Position numbers and translations under genes: made by a program
Part shown: piece after piece, positions 1 to 8,838 of the stretch
Layout of the letters: every line of letters begins with the position of its first letter
How positions within the stretch are numbered: position 1 is the stretch's first letter
Source of the DNA: Firmicutes bacterium UBA5227
GTDB taxonomy: Bacteria; Bacillota; Clostridia; Tissierellales; Sedimentibacteraceae
DNA: 60,330 bases
Direction of reading: 5' to 3'
NCBI GenBank assembly: GCA_002409285.1
Contig: DHUT01000065.1
Coordinates: forward strand, 20,588 to 80,917
The notes under the pieces: generated by a model
Database searches by the model: none
What the model was told of the DNA's origin: nothing
The model's input: the letters and a program-made list of their open reading frames with translations, nothing else

Positions 1-38
1 TAATCAAATTTTGCAGTATTATTTAATTTACCGTCCAT
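1..38 (-). CDS. ireB: IreB-like (UPF0297) regulatory phosphoprotein, 5' end only
   Basis: Only the first 12 codons are inside the window (MDGKLNNTAKFD). An AGAGGTGG ribosome site sits just before the ATG. The start resembles the N terminus of the UPF0297/IreB family, small proteins phosphorylated by the Ser/Thr kinase IreK in Gram-positives. Family knowledge: alaS is commonly followed by ireB and then the yqgF-like resolvase gene, which matches this position 62 bases downstream of alaS. The identity rests on a dozen residues plus synteny, so it is an inference. Confidence 0.6.
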   Translation of the reverse strand, partial: MDGKLNNTAKFD

Positions 39-99
39 TTTAACCACCTCTACCTTAATACATTCTACTACATTTTTGTAATAAAATCAACAACAATTA

Positions 100-2730
100 T
101 TACACTATTGTTCTTTTAGCTGATTCTATTGCTTCATCTATCTTTTGGGGATTTTTCCCTCCTGCCTGAGCAAAATCAGGTCTTCCGCCTCCGCCGCCAC
201 CGGCAGCCTTAGCAGCTTCCTTGACCATATTCCCCGCATTAATTCCTTTTTGTACCAAATCTTTTGTAACCGCAGCTACAAACAATACCTTGTCACCTAA
301 ATCAGACGCCAGCAACACAGCACAGCTTTCATTCTTATCCTTAATTTTATCTGCGATTTCTCTTAAAGAATTGGCATCCTTGCCTTTCAGCTTCAAAGCA
401 AACAGCTTAATACCGTTCACTTCCTCATATTGGTCAAGAATCTGATCCATGCTCTTCTTCAAAAGTTCATTGTTCAGCTTCTGGATTTCTTTGTCTTTAT
501 CTTTTACTTCTTTCTTAAGATTATTTATTTTACCCGGAAGTTCATCCTTTGATACTTTCATTGCAGATGAAAGTTCCTCTGTAATATCGGAAAGCTCCTC
601 CATATAATTTATGGCAGCTCTTCCGGTGATCGCTTCTATTCTTCTAACTCCTGATGCAATACTTCCTTCAGAGATGATTTTAAACATACCTATTTTTGCA
701 GTTTCGTCTATATGAGTTCCTCCGCATAGCTCCTTGCTGAAGTCTCCCACACTTACAACCCTAACCATTTCATCATATTTCTCATCAAACAGAGCCATAG
801 CCCCAGTATTTTTAGCTTCCTCGATATTCAGTATATCTGTACTAACAGTATAATCAGCTAAGATTGCCTCATTTACACGCCTTTCTATTTCTTTCAGAGT
901 TTCCTGATTCACAGCTTCAAAATGAGTATAATCAAACCTCAGCCTGTCTTGAGAGACATATGAGCCTGCCTGGTTTACATGGTCGCCCAGCATTTCCTTA
1001 AGAACCTTGTGCAGAATATGCGTACAGGTATGATTCTTTGCAGTATTTCTTCTTTGATCTGCATTAACCTGTGCAGTAACCTTATCACCTACCGATATGC
1101 TTCCTTTAATAACCGTTACTTCATGTAGATGAATTGTCCTGTTATATTTTCTTGTATCTGTAACTACTGCTTCTGATTCATGAGTAATTATCTTTCCCGT
1201 ATCTCCGGTCTGTCCGCCGCCTTCTCCATAGAAAGGAGTTTTATCAAGCACTATTATACCCGACTGACCTTCTGAGATTGAGTTTACCTGTTCACCATCA
1301 ACAACTATTGCAAGGACTTCTCCGATGTCCGTCATTGTTGAATAGCCTGTAAAAACAGTCTTGGACACATCAAGATTAATGTCCTCTTCCTTCCAGCCCG
1401 AGCTTCCTGTTTTTTCCCTTGCATCTCTTGCCATTTGTCTGTGTTCATCCATTATTGCAACAAAAGCCTGCAGGTCAAACTTCATTCCGTTTTCAGACAG
1501 TATTTCCTCTGTAAGCTCCGAAGGAAATCCATAAGTATCATAAAGCTTGAAAGCAACATTGCCGTCAAGAACATCTTTATTTGATTTTTTCAGTAAATTA
1601 ATTTCTTTCATTAAAAGTTCAAGTCCCTGGTCAATTGTAATTTTGAACCTTTCTTCTTCAAGCTGAACAACCTTTAATATGTAGCTTTCCTTTTCCCCAA
1701 GCTCAGGATAGGCCTCTTTCCATTCATCTATTACTACTTTAACAATTTTAGTTAAAAATTCATTGTGTATCCCCAGAGATTTTCCCTGTCTTATAGCTCT
1801 TCTTATTAATCTCCTTAAAACATACCCTCTTCCTTCATTTGAAGGTATTACACCATCCCCTATAAGAAATGTAGCCGCCCTTGAATGGTCACAGATAATT
1901 TTCAGGGAAATATCCTTTTTTTCATCAGAGCCATATGGAATACCGGAAATTTCGGCTACCTTATTTACTATGGTCAATAACGGCTCAACATCAAACACCG
2001 TAGGCTTATCCTGCAGTACACAGGACACTCTTTCCAGACCCATTCCTGTATCTATATTTGGATTTGACAGAGGATGATAAACACCCTGTTCGTCCTTATC
2101 AAACTGAGTAAATACCAGATTCCAGATTTCCAAAAACCTGCTGCAGTCACATCCCGGCTTGCAGTCCGGTGAACCACAGCCTCTGTCTTCTCCGGTATCA
2201 TAATATATTTCCGAACACGGTCCGCTGGGACCTACTTCAAGCTCCCAAAAATTATCTTCCTTTCCCAGTCTTACAATTCTTTCCTTTGGTACGCCTGCAA
2301 CGCTGTGCCACAACTCTGCAGCCTCATCGTCATCCTGATAAACCGTTACCCACAGTCTGTCCTTATCTATTTTCAATACCTCAGTCAACAACTCCCATGC
2401 CCATTCTATAGCTTCTTTTTTAAAATAATCTCCAAATGAAAAATTCCCAAGCATTTCAAAAAAGGTCAGGTGCCTTGCAGTTAATCCCACGTTATCAATA
2501 TCACCGGTTCTTACGCATTTTTGAACTGTGGCCATCCTTTTGCACGGCGGTGTTTCAGCACCCGTGAAATATTTTTTCAAAGGTGCCATACCTGCTCCGA
2601 TTAATAAAAGGCTTTTGTCATTTTTAGGAATTAAAGAAAAACTGTTTTCTGTCAAGTGTCCCTTACTCTTAAAAAAATTCAAATACTCTTTTCTTATATT
2701 ATTTATCGAAAATCTCTCTAATGTATCCAT
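100..2730 (-). CDS. alaS: alanyl-tRNA synthetase
   Basis: Charges tRNA-Ala with alanine in the cytoplasm and edits mischarged Ser/Gly. The class II catalytic core is N-terminal, with the SKGH motif near residue 22. The editing-domain metal ligands are visible as HTCTH and CGGTH, followed by a coiled coil and the Gly-rich C-Ala tail (GGGGGGRPDF). The length of 876 residues is normal. I take the ATG at 2730 because GGAGG lies directly before it; a start nine codons upstream has no ribosome site. No T-box was found in its leader, only a plain promoter, so control differs from aspS in this window. Confidence 0.97.
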   Translation of the reverse strand: MDTLERFSINNIRKEYLNFFKSKGHLTENSFSLIPKNDKSLLLIGAGMAPLKKYFTGAETPPCKRMATVQKCVRTGDIDNVGLTARHLTFFEMLGNFSFGDYFKKEAIEWAWELLTEVLKIDKDRLWVTVYQDDDEAAELWHSVAGVPKERIVRLGKEDNFWELEVGPSGPCSEIYYDTGEDRGCGSPDCKPGCDCSRFLEIWNLVFTQFDKDEQGVYHPLSNPNIDTGMGLERVSCVLQDKPTVFDVEPLLTIVNKVAEISGIPYGSDEKKDISLKIICDHSRAATFLIGDGVIPSNEGRGYVLRRLIRRAIRQGKSLGIHNEFLTKIVKVVIDEWKEAYPELGEKESYILKVVQLEEERFKITIDQGLELLMKEINLLKKSNKDVLDGNVAFKLYDTYGFPSELTEEILSENGMKFDLQAFVAIMDEHRQMARDAREKTGSSGWKEEDINLDVSKTVFTGYSTMTDIGEVLAIVVDGEQVNSISEGQSGIIVLDKTPFYGEGGGQTGDTGKIITHESEAVVTDTRKYNRTIHLHEVTVIKGSISVGDKVTAQVNADQRRNTAKNHTCTHILHKVLKEMLGDHVNQAGSYVSQDRLRFDYTHFEAVNQETLKEIERRVNEAILADYTVSTDILNIEEAKNTGAMALFDEKYDEMVRVVSVGDFSKELCGGTHIDETAKIGMFKIISEGSIASGVRRIEAITGRAAINYMEELSDITEELSSAMKVSKDELPGKINNLKKEVKDKDKEIQKLNNELLKKSMDQILDQYEEVNGIKLFALKLKGKDANSLREIADKIKDKNESCAVLLASDLGDKVLFVAAVTKDLVQKGINAGNMVKEAAKAAGGGGGGRPDFAQAGGKNPQKIDEAIESAKRTIV

Positions 2731-2774
2731 AATTCCTCCGTTTTCTTTCACGTTCATTAATTAGTCATTAAGAA

Positions 2775-2804
2775 ATTATAATGTATTCTTCCCCAAATTG
2801 TCAA
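2775..2804 (-). promoter_or_regulatory. sigma-A-type promoter of alaS
   Basis: On the minus strand TTGACA (2799-2804) and TATAAT (2775-2780) are separated by 18 bases, about 45 bases ahead of the chosen alaS start. The leader is too short for a T-box. Confidence 0.7.
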
Positions 2805-2918
2805 CTATATTTCAAATTTAACAGCTCTGAAAGGTAACTTTCTTATGACTGCTTATTGCCTTGTTCAAAGACAAGCTTAATTAAGATATTTTTATACATA
2901 TAAGGGAAATCAGAGTAA

Positions 2919-3074
2919 CTAAACCTCCCCGTGTCCGCACGCATCTGCCAGCTTCCCTTTTGATAGTTCTAATACAGTGCCATTTATTTCTTTTGCAAAA
3001 TCTAAGTTATGTTCAATAAAAAGCATGTAAATATCTTTTTTATTACAAAACAACTTAATTTCACTAAATTTCAC
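2919..3074 (-). pseudogene. C-terminal remnant of an ABC transporter ATP-binding protein
   Basis: An open frame of 51 codons. It contains MLFIEHNLDFAKEINGTVLE, which looks like the last beta-strand, H-loop (IEHN) and D-loop-distal part of an ABC ATPase. Walker A, signature and Walker B are absent, and an in-frame TAG sits three codons before the GTG at 3074. It is probably the decayed end of a gene cut by the hairpin element just upstream. The last codons run into a GGACACGGGG repeat copy, so the original stop may also have been altered. It lies downstream of three intact ABC exporters and could be the tail of a fourth member of that operon. Translation of the fragment is doubtful. Confidence 0.6.
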
Positions 3075-3102
3075 ATTATTCACCTATATCAATTAATTCT
3101 TT

Positions 3103-3210
3103 CCATGACAGTTGAAGCCATCACGGGTTCCCCTGTTATTCAAACAGCATATCGGCTGTGATCAACACAACCAATCTGCTGATTTACAAGGGTTTGCAGA
3201 TGTTTACCCA
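3103..3210 (-). ncRNA. compact multi-hairpin element, candidate structured RNA or insertion-sequence end
   Basis: Read on the minus strand, four stems follow each other: ATCTGC/GCAGAT (3174-3201), GGTTGTG/CACAGCC with a five-base loop (3154-3172), CTGTT/AACAG (3133-3147), and a nine-pair stem CCGTGATGG/CTGTCATGG (3103-3126). A GGGT (3206-3209) can also pair with ACCC (3125-3128) to close the whole fold. This dense, compensated folding is typical of structured RNAs such as the omega-RNA and right ends of IS200/IS605-type elements. The family assignment is a guess. It abuts the broken ABC ATPase tail, so an insertion event is plausible. No transposase reading frame is present. Confidence 0.4.
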
Positions 3211-3351
3211 TAACACCTCACACCCGCATTATATACTCATGATTATTATACTTATGTTTACAAAGCATTGTACATTTTTATTTTAAAGTTGTAAACAAAC
3301 ATTTTGCAATATACATCAATTGCAAATATTAATTTTTGTAAAATAATTACA

Positions 3352-3376
3352 GGACACCTGAAACGTCCCCGTGTCT
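3352..3376. repeat. palindromic GGACAC...GTGTC repeat, copy 1
   Basis: A 25-base imperfect palindrome (GGACACCTG at the left arm, CCCCGTGTC at the right) lying 5 bases beyond the stop of the ABC gene that ends at 3381. A nearly identical copy lies at 11118-11142, and both continue into the same TTTATGAAA stretch over the end of the neighbouring gene. Degenerate copies are at about 2926-2940, 5160-5179 and 41855-41887. It resembles REP-like intergenic palindromes seen in many Clostridia. Confidence 0.7.
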
Positions 3377-3380
3377 CCGT

Positions 3381-5012
3381 TTATGAAATCACTCCTGTTG
3401 GAGAAGCATCACATAGAGGGCTCTCTAATTTATAAATCATATTAAATTTATCCAATAAACGGTCGTCTAAATTATGGCTTATCATTATAACAGTAAGTTC
3501 CGGATTATTCAGTAGCTTAGATTCAATCTCAAAGGCATTTGATTTGTCTAATGCAGAAGTACCCTCATCTATGAACAGAATATTTTTGCCGTTCAATAAT
3601 GCTCTCGCTATGGCAATTCTCTGCCTTTGTCCGCCCGAAACATTCCTTCCGCCCTCACCTATCTTTGTTTCCATTCCATCCCTCAGGTTAGAAATGAAAT
3701 CTTTCAATGCACTTTCTTCAATAGCTTTTTCCATTTCTTCTGTTGTAAAATTTCTATCCAAGGTAATATTATATTGAATTGTATCATTAAACATATAGAC
3801 ATTTTGGTCAATATATGCAATTTGATTTCTTATGCTATCGATGTTTAAATCCCTGACGTTTTTTCCGTCTATGCATATTTCCCCTTCATAATCCTTTAAT
3901 TGCCCCATTAAAATTCTTAATACTGTTGTTTTTCCGGTACCGCTATCTCCTACAATGGCATATTTTTTACCTATTTGAATTTTAATATTTAAATCCGTCA
4001 AAACCCGTTTCTCATTATAGCTATATCCTATATCTTTCAGTTCTATGGCTGTTGATATCTTTTCAATCTCCGGCAGCCCTTCCGGCTCTTGTTTCCTAAC
4101 TGCTTCAAATTTTTCAAATATTGGTCTTATTGTGCTTAATTCAACCTTTTGACTCATACCACTCAGAACTCCCGTAAAAAATAATCCCGATAAATTTCCT
4201 ATTGCCAAAATGGCTCCGGGACTGATAACTTCTTTTATTACAAGAATTCCGCTTATAATTGTACTTATCATCTGTGACAGTACATTAAGTATGATAAGAA
4301 ACGCTGTTGCTCCGCCAATAGTCTTGGATAATCCATATTTTCTTGTCTCCACATCTACGCTTGCACTTCTAACCTTTGTAACAAAAATATTCAACAGGTT
4401 AAATGAATCTAATAATTCAAATCCTCCGAAATAGTCTTTAATTTTGCTGATAAACCTTTCCTGTTCCTGGGACATCTCCATAGATGCACTTTCTATTTTT
4501 TTATTAAAAAGATTCGGTAAAAATATCATCAACAAAACACTGACAGGAAATACAATACCAAAGCTATAATGAACCATAACAGCTCCTATAAGAGAGGTTA
4601 TCACCGTAACTACAGAATCCGCAATATTATAAAAATTAGAAAATCCGCTGTTTTCAATTGTATTAATATCATTAGATAACCAGGAAACATAACTGCCTGT
4701 ATCCTTATCATAATAATCGGTGTAGTCCAATCTGACAATTATATCTAAAATGTCTTCTCTTAAATCCTGATTCATCAATCTTATGGCATTCGCCTGAACA
4801 ATGCTCTTTACATAACTCAATAAAGCATAGATAATCCATATTCCTATCATCAGCCCCGATAGTTGCAAAAACGTCTTCAAATCCCCCGATAAAATAGATT
4901 CCAGAATTTTAATGTTTAACATTGAATTAAAAACTCTGCTTACATTCAAAATAACAATCAACAATAAAACACGAAAATTATTACCTATTCTGTTAAATAA
5001 GTATTTCTTCAT
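3381..5012 (-). CDS. ABC exporter half-transporter (membrane domain plus ATPase)
   Basis: A 543-residue fused protein. About six membrane segments lie in residues 1-300. The ATPase follows with Walker A GDSGTGKTT, canonical signature VSGGQ, Walker B ILFIDEGTSALD and H-loop MISHN. It is the third gene of an exporter operon and probably moves a peptide or lipid out of the cell. An AAGGAG site precedes the ATG. Unlike its two neighbours it has textbook catalytic motifs, so in a heteromeric pump it would supply the fully competent site. There is no peptidase C39 domain. The substrate is unknown. Confidence 0.85.
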   Translation of the reverse strand: MKKYLFNRIGNNFRVLLLIVILNVSRVFNSMLNIKILESILSGDLKTFLQLSGLMIGIWIIYALLSYVKSIVQANAIRLMNQDLREDILDIIVRLDYTDYYDKDTGSYVSWLSNDINTIENSGFSNFYNIADSVVTVITSLIGAVMVHYSFGIVFPVSVLLMIFLPNLFNKKIESASMEMSQEQERFISKIKDYFGGFELLDSFNLLNIFVTKVRSASVDVETRKYGLSKTIGGATAFLIILNVLSQMISTIISGILVIKEVISPGAILAIGNLSGLFFTGVLSGMSQKVELSTIRPIFEKFEAVRKQEPEGLPEIEKISTAIELKDIGYSYNEKRVLTDLNIKIQIGKKYAIVGDSGTGKTTVLRILMGQLKDYEGEICIDGKNVRDLNIDSIRNQIAYIDQNVYMFNDTIQYNITLDRNFTTEEMEKAIEESALKDFISNLRDGMETKIGEGGRNVSGGQRQRIAIARALLNGKNILFIDEGTSALDKSNAFEIESKLLNNPELTVIMISHNLDDRLLDKFNMIYKLESPLCDASPTGVIS

Positions 5013-5159
5013 TGCTTCCTGCTCCTTTCATGCATAACAACGTTTGCTTGCTCTGCGTTGTGCTTGAATTTTTTATTTGATATTATTATACCATTAAGTT
5101 CCATATAATAAAATAGCTATTTTCAAATATTATCTTCTAAGCCAGATAATCCCAGTTGC

Positions 5160-5179
5160 CATGAAATATCCCCGTGTCT
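5160..5179. repeat. degenerate palindromic repeat, TGAAA..TCCCCGTGTCT type
   Basis: It shares about 16 of 18 bases with the right half of the repeat at 3352-3376 (TGAAA, then TCCCCGTGTCT). It lies in the spacer after the second ABC gene, again at a gene end. Confidence 0.45.
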
Positions 5180-5222
5180 TATCGCCTATGCCTTTCCGGA
5201 TGTTGAGCCTGCACCATGTGGA

Positions 5223-6830
5223 TCATTCGACTAAACCAACCTGTTTTTTAATAATTAACATATTGTCATCTTTAATATTTATAAATCCATCAGCTATTGA
5301 ATCGTATCTGTCATCATGCATAATAGCTATCACTAATTTATCTTCTTTTATTTTTTGTATATATTCTTTTAGTGCTGAAACGGCTTCTTCCTCCAGATTT
5401 GATGCGGGCTCGTCTAACAGATATATATTTTTTTCCTGGCAAAGCAGCCTTAAAAGAGCTATTTTTTGAACTTCTCCACTGGAAAGGTTAATAGGATCCG
5501 GGACGACCTGTTTTTGCAAATTCGGCAGATTAAACAGTGTCATAAGTTCATCATCTATTTTCTTTCCATAATTTATATTTTCATCCACGGTTCCTGCAAA
5601 AACAAATAGCGGATAAAACAATGTGCCAATATCATTTCTATATTTTTTGTTAATTTTAAAATCACTGTTGCTTACCAAAGTCGGATCCATCATCTGAGAC
5701 AACAACTTGAAAAAAGTACTTTTCCCTGATCCATTCGGACCTTTAAATACCAGAAACCCTTTTTCCGGTAATTCCAAATCAAACTTATACAATGCTTTAC
5801 CGTCAATACCATACATATTTGCAGTTCCTTTTAAAAAGCCTTTGTCTTCACTAAATATATTATCAAATGATTTCTCTTTTTCAGAATCAATATCTAAAAA
5901 CTCTAACAGCCTTTTAATATACGGCATTGACTCTCGCCATTTTGTAAGAAGTACTATCAATTGTCCAAGCGGTTCATATACAAATGTCATTAAACTTGTC
6001 ATAAAATAAATTTTAGAAAAATCCAAGCTATTATCTTTTATAACCGTGGCAGTTATTAAGAGAACTATAATTGGCGTTAAATTAATAATCACTGCAGGTA
6101 TTTCATATACAATTTTTTGCCAGAAAATGCTTTTTACTTTTTTGTCTCTGAGACTATCCATGGATTCATTAAAATCGGATACAAAATAGCTTTCCACACC
6201 TGAAATAGTTATACTTTCTTTATTTACACAATAGTTTTTTATTTTTGAGATAGCAGCATCATTTTCCTTTGCCAAATCTTCACTTGTTTTTTCAAGTTTT
6301 TTTGCACCATAGCCCGTTATAATAATAAATGGCAGGAACATTACCAAAGAATAGAGCGTAACTTTAAATGATGTGATAAAATTTAATATAAGCATTAAAA
6401 TAACTGTAATAAATAATCCGATTCCAACACCTATAACTCCGACAATCGACGTTGCCGCCTGACTTGCATCCGTTAAGTAATGATTTATAATTTTTCCCTT
6501 GTCTATCTTTTCATAGTCCGGAATAAACATGGAGGTAGACTTTTGGAAAACAGAGTTAACTATATGCATATAATCCTTCAATATTAATTTATTTGTCAGA
6601 TAATTTGAAAATATATTCGTTACAACCATTTGCACAAATATTACAGCAAATACAAACAAAATCATCATTACAGGCGATAGGCTTTCAATTGTCCCTTCTG
6701 AATATGATATCAGGATTTTATTAAAATAAACAGTAGCAATAAAGCCGATTGCACCTATTAAATATGAGAATGCAGCACCTATAATATTAGGCAAAACTGA
6801 AATCCTTTTATCTCTTAAAATTTTAAACAT
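5223..6830 (-). CDS. ABC exporter half-transporter with divergent ATPase motifs
   Basis: A 535-residue fused membrane/ATPase protein. Hydrophobic segments fill residues 1-290. The ATPase has Walker A GPNGSGKST, signature LSSGE (with E in place of Q), Walker B IYLLDEPASNLE, and an H-loop reading IMHDD. Its start overlaps the end of the upstream exporter gene by 8 bases, so the two are translationally coupled. It shares LSSGE and MHDD with that neighbour, which marks the two as close paralogues that probably pair. The substrate cannot be read from the sequence. Confidence 0.85.
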   Translation of the reverse strand: MFKILRDKRISVLPNIIGAAFSYLIGAIGFIATVYFNKILISYSEGTIESLSPVMMILFVFAVIFVQMVVTNIFSNYLTNKLILKDYMHIVNSVFQKSTSMFIPDYEKIDKGKIINHYLTDASQAATSIVGVIGVGIGLFITVILMLILNFITSFKVTLYSLVMFLPFIIITGYGAKKLEKTSEDLAKENDAAISKIKNYCVNKESITISGVESYFVSDFNESMDSLRDKKVKSIFWQKIVYEIPAVIINLTPIIVLLITATVIKDNSLDFSKIYFMTSLMTFVYEPLGQLIVLLTKWRESMPYIKRLLEFLDIDSEKEKSFDNIFSEDKGFLKGTANMYGIDGKALYKFDLELPEKGFLVFKGPNGSGKSTFFKLLSQMMDPTLVSNSDFKINKKYRNDIGTLFYPLFVFAGTVDENINYGKKIDDELMTLFNLPNLQKQVVPDPINLSSGEVQKIALLRLLCQEKNIYLLDEPASNLEEEAVSALKEYIQKIKEDKLVIAIMHDDRYDSIADGFINIKDDNMLIIKKQVGLVE

Positions 6831-8397
6831 TTACATTCTCCATCCATATTTTATTGTCTTCAATAAAAACGAAACCGTCTGCAATGTTATCGAATGAATC
6901 ATCGTGCATTATCAAAAGAATTAGTTTATTATTTTTTTCTTTTATCAGATAATCTGCAAGTTCATTTATTGCTTCACTATCTAAATTAGTAGTAGGTTCA
7001 TCAAATAAAATCATGTTGCTTTCCCTTGATATCTCTCTTAACAATACTGTTTTCTGAGCTTCTCCACTTGATAAGTTTAACGGGTCAAGTTTAACTTCTT
7101 TATTTAGACTTGGAGGATTAAATTTTAATATCTCCTGAATATTTATCTCCTTTTGTAAATTAGGTGCTCCTTTTATATTTTGCAATACAGTGTCATAAAA
7201 TAGAAACAAAGGGTACTTCAAAAAAGAAACATTTTCAAGTAAATCACTACTTACATAAACATTGCCGTCAATTTGTTCGGGCGATAAATTCCCGATAATT
7301 GCTCTTAATAATGTACTTTTTCCTGTTCCGTTAGATCCCTTTATAATATATAAGCCTTTTTCTCCAATTGACAAGCTTCCCTTATACAATACTCTTCCAT
7401 CCGGAGTTTTGATTTGAACATTTTCAATTGATATACCTTTATTTTCATTACTGAAAATGTTTTGTTTTTCGATTTCAGCAGAAGCAGAAACCTTTTCAAA
7501 CCTTTCTTTGTTAACTTTTAGGATCTTTAACTCAGCCATTGAATTGCTGAACTTATTAACCGGAACAAACATAAGGTCTAAAATCTGAATAAACATCATC
7601 AAACTTCCAAGTGTCATTGTTTCTGACCTGACAAAACCAGTTCCAATATATAGTATAATAAGAGGTAGCGATAACGAAACAGTTACCGGTATTTTCTGAA
7701 TTGTAGATTGCGTAAGTGATAAATCAAGTTTATCTTTTATCCATCCCTTAAAAGTCCCCATAAATTTTTCTTCAAAAAATGATATATTTTCACTTTTAAT
7801 AATAGCTGTATTATTCATTACATACTGTTTAATAATATTTAAAACATCGTCCTGTGAATTCATTAATGAGCTGTTTTTTCTCTGCAAGCCTTTTCCTCGT
7901 AATTTAAATGACAACAAATATATGAAAATACCTGCTGTTGACACAATCGCAAGAATATGATTTATTAATATGAGAATAATGAATAAAAAAGCTGCATTTA
8001 CCACGTATCCATATATTTGTATGTTTTTTATAAAATCATATCTTGACGTCTGCTCTGCATCTATTAGTATAGAATTCATCAAAAATCCACTTCCAAGTTC
8101 TTCATAGCCATATTGAGGCATTTTAATTATTTTGTGAAATGCTTCTTTTTGATACTCTGTTCCCTGTAATACAATTAACTTTTCCTGCCAATATGACACA
8201 AAAAATATGTTCAGGATATAAGACCCTATTCCTGTACAAATAATCAGGAACAGCATATTGTAATCAACTGCTATGTCTGTCTTAACATAATTGTCTAATA
8301 TAATCTTATACCCATAGGGAATTACTGATGAAATTGCGGTTAAAATTATTTGTAAGGCAATTATACTCAAAGCATTAACTCTTTTTAATTTTTTCAT
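6823..8397 (-). CDS. ABC exporter half-transporter, first of three
   Basis: A 524-residue fused exporter with Walker A GSNGTGKST, signature LSSGE, Walker B MILFDEPTTNLD and H-loop LIMHDD. I place the start at 8397, where GGAGTG precedes ATGAAAAA; the frame opens 13 codons earlier without a ribosome site. It heads the exporter set, behind a strong promoter at 8538-8566 and a possible 42-residue ORF. Three half-transporters in a row suggest one homodimer plus a heterodimer, or a pump with alternative partners. No immunity protein, peptidase or modification enzyme is adjacent. Confidence 0.85.
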   Translation of the reverse strand: MKKLKRVNALSIIALQIILTAISSVIPYGYKIILDNYVKTDIAVDYNMLFLIICTGIGSYILNIFFVSYWQEKLIVLQGTEYQKEAFHKIIKMPQYGYEELGSGFLMNSILIDAEQTSRYDFIKNIQIYGYVVNAAFLFIILILINHILAIVSTAGIFIYLLSFKLRGKGLQRKNSSLMNSQDDVLNIIKQYVMNNTAIIKSENISFFEEKFMGTFKGWIKDKLDLSLTQSTIQKIPVTVSLSLPLIILYIGTGFVRSETMTLGSLMMFIQILDLMFVPVNKFSNSMAELKILKVNKERFEKVSASAEIEKQNIFSNENKGISIENVQIKTPDGRVLYKGSLSIGEKGLYIIKGSNGTGKSTLLRAIIGNLSPEQIDGNVYVSSDLLENVSFLKYPLFLFYDTVLQNIKGAPNLQKEINIQEILKFNPPSLNKEVKLDPLNLSSGEAQKTVLLREISRESNMILFDEPTTNLDSEAINELADYLIKEKNNKLILLIMHDDSFDNIADGFVFIEDNKIWMENVNV

Positions 8398-8410
8398 ATA
8401 ATCACTCCTA

Positions 8411-8539
8411 TTAAAGGTTTGGTTGCATTTGCTCAAGATAGAGAATCTTAATATATTCCTCTATAAAATATTTTTCTGCTATCCATGATCTTGGTAAGTT
8501 TTTAATCTGCCTTATATCCGGTAATTTTATATATTTCAT
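8411..8539 (-). CDS. possible 42-residue peptide ORF ahead of the ABC exporters
   Basis: The ORF starts MKYIKLPDIRQIKNLPRSW and ends EQMQPNL. Its stop lies two bases before the ribosome site of the first exporter gene, an operon-like placement. It is rich in aromatic, Ile and charged residues, has no cysteine, and contains no signal peptide I recognise. Against it: its ATG overlaps the -10 box of the best promoter, so from that promoter the start codon would not be in the message. It could be a real peptide substrate or leader read from another start, or chance. I recognise no family. Confidence 0.3.
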   Translation of the reverse strand: MKYIKLPDIRQIKNLPRSWIAEKYFIEEYIKILYLEQMQPNL

Positions 8540-8566
8540 TATAACAGCATCCTGGTCCTATGTCAA
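8538..8566 (-). promoter_or_regulatory. promoter of the ABC exporter operon
   Basis: On the minus strand TTGACA (8561-8566) and TATAAT (8538-8543) match consensus fully, with a 17-base spacer. The leader to the first exporter start is about 135 bases. It lies beside the truncated hicB on the opposite strand. Confidence 0.75.
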
Positions 8567-8612
8567 AAAAAGTAAACATGAAACGTACAGAAAACTTGAA
8601 TATAATAACAGA

Positions 8613-8789
8613 TTTGTTAGCCTGATAGTTTTAGATATTGATTCGTATGCTGAAAAATACGGAAATAAATCCATTCGTAAAAATCTTACAATTTCCGCAT
8701 GGCTGAATACAGCAGCCGAAAAACAAAATATTAACTTTTCCGAACTTCTTCAGGAAGCCTTGGTAGAAAAACTTGGTTTTAACCGGTAG
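8613..8789 (+). pseudogene. truncated HicB-family antitoxin, C-terminal half
   Basis: The frame reads FVSLIVLDIDSYAEKYGNKS, then IRKNLTISAWLN, then INFSELLQEALVEKLG and a stop. This matches the C-terminal part of clostridial HicB antitoxins: end of the degenerate RNase-H-like fold plus the ribbon-helix-helix/HTH tail. The N-terminal half, a start with ribosome site, and the hicA toxin are all missing. The frame runs open a little upstream (to about 8530) without HicB-like sequence. It is a relic of a toxin-antitoxin pair, on the strand opposite to its neighbours. Confidence 0.75.
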
Positions 8790-8798
8790 AGTATTTCT

Positions 8799-8824
8799 AA
8801 AAAGAGCTCAGAATTTCTGAGCTC
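8799..8824 (-). terminator. intrinsic terminator of the isc operon
   Basis: A perfect GAGCTCAGAA/TTCTGAGCTC inverted repeat (8804-8824), followed on the minus strand by TTTTT, 15 bases after the iscU stop. Confidence 0.8.
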
Positions 8825-8838
8825 CTAATCTTTCGCAT

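Noticed and set aside
2731..2900. T-box leader before alaS
   Set aside because: There is no T-box sequence, and a consensus promoter only about 45 bases upstream leaves too little room.
8560..8625. Short plus-strand peptide starting at the ATG near 8567
   Set aside because: It stops after about 22 codons, lacks a ribosome site and overlaps the remains upstream of the hicB fragment in another frame.
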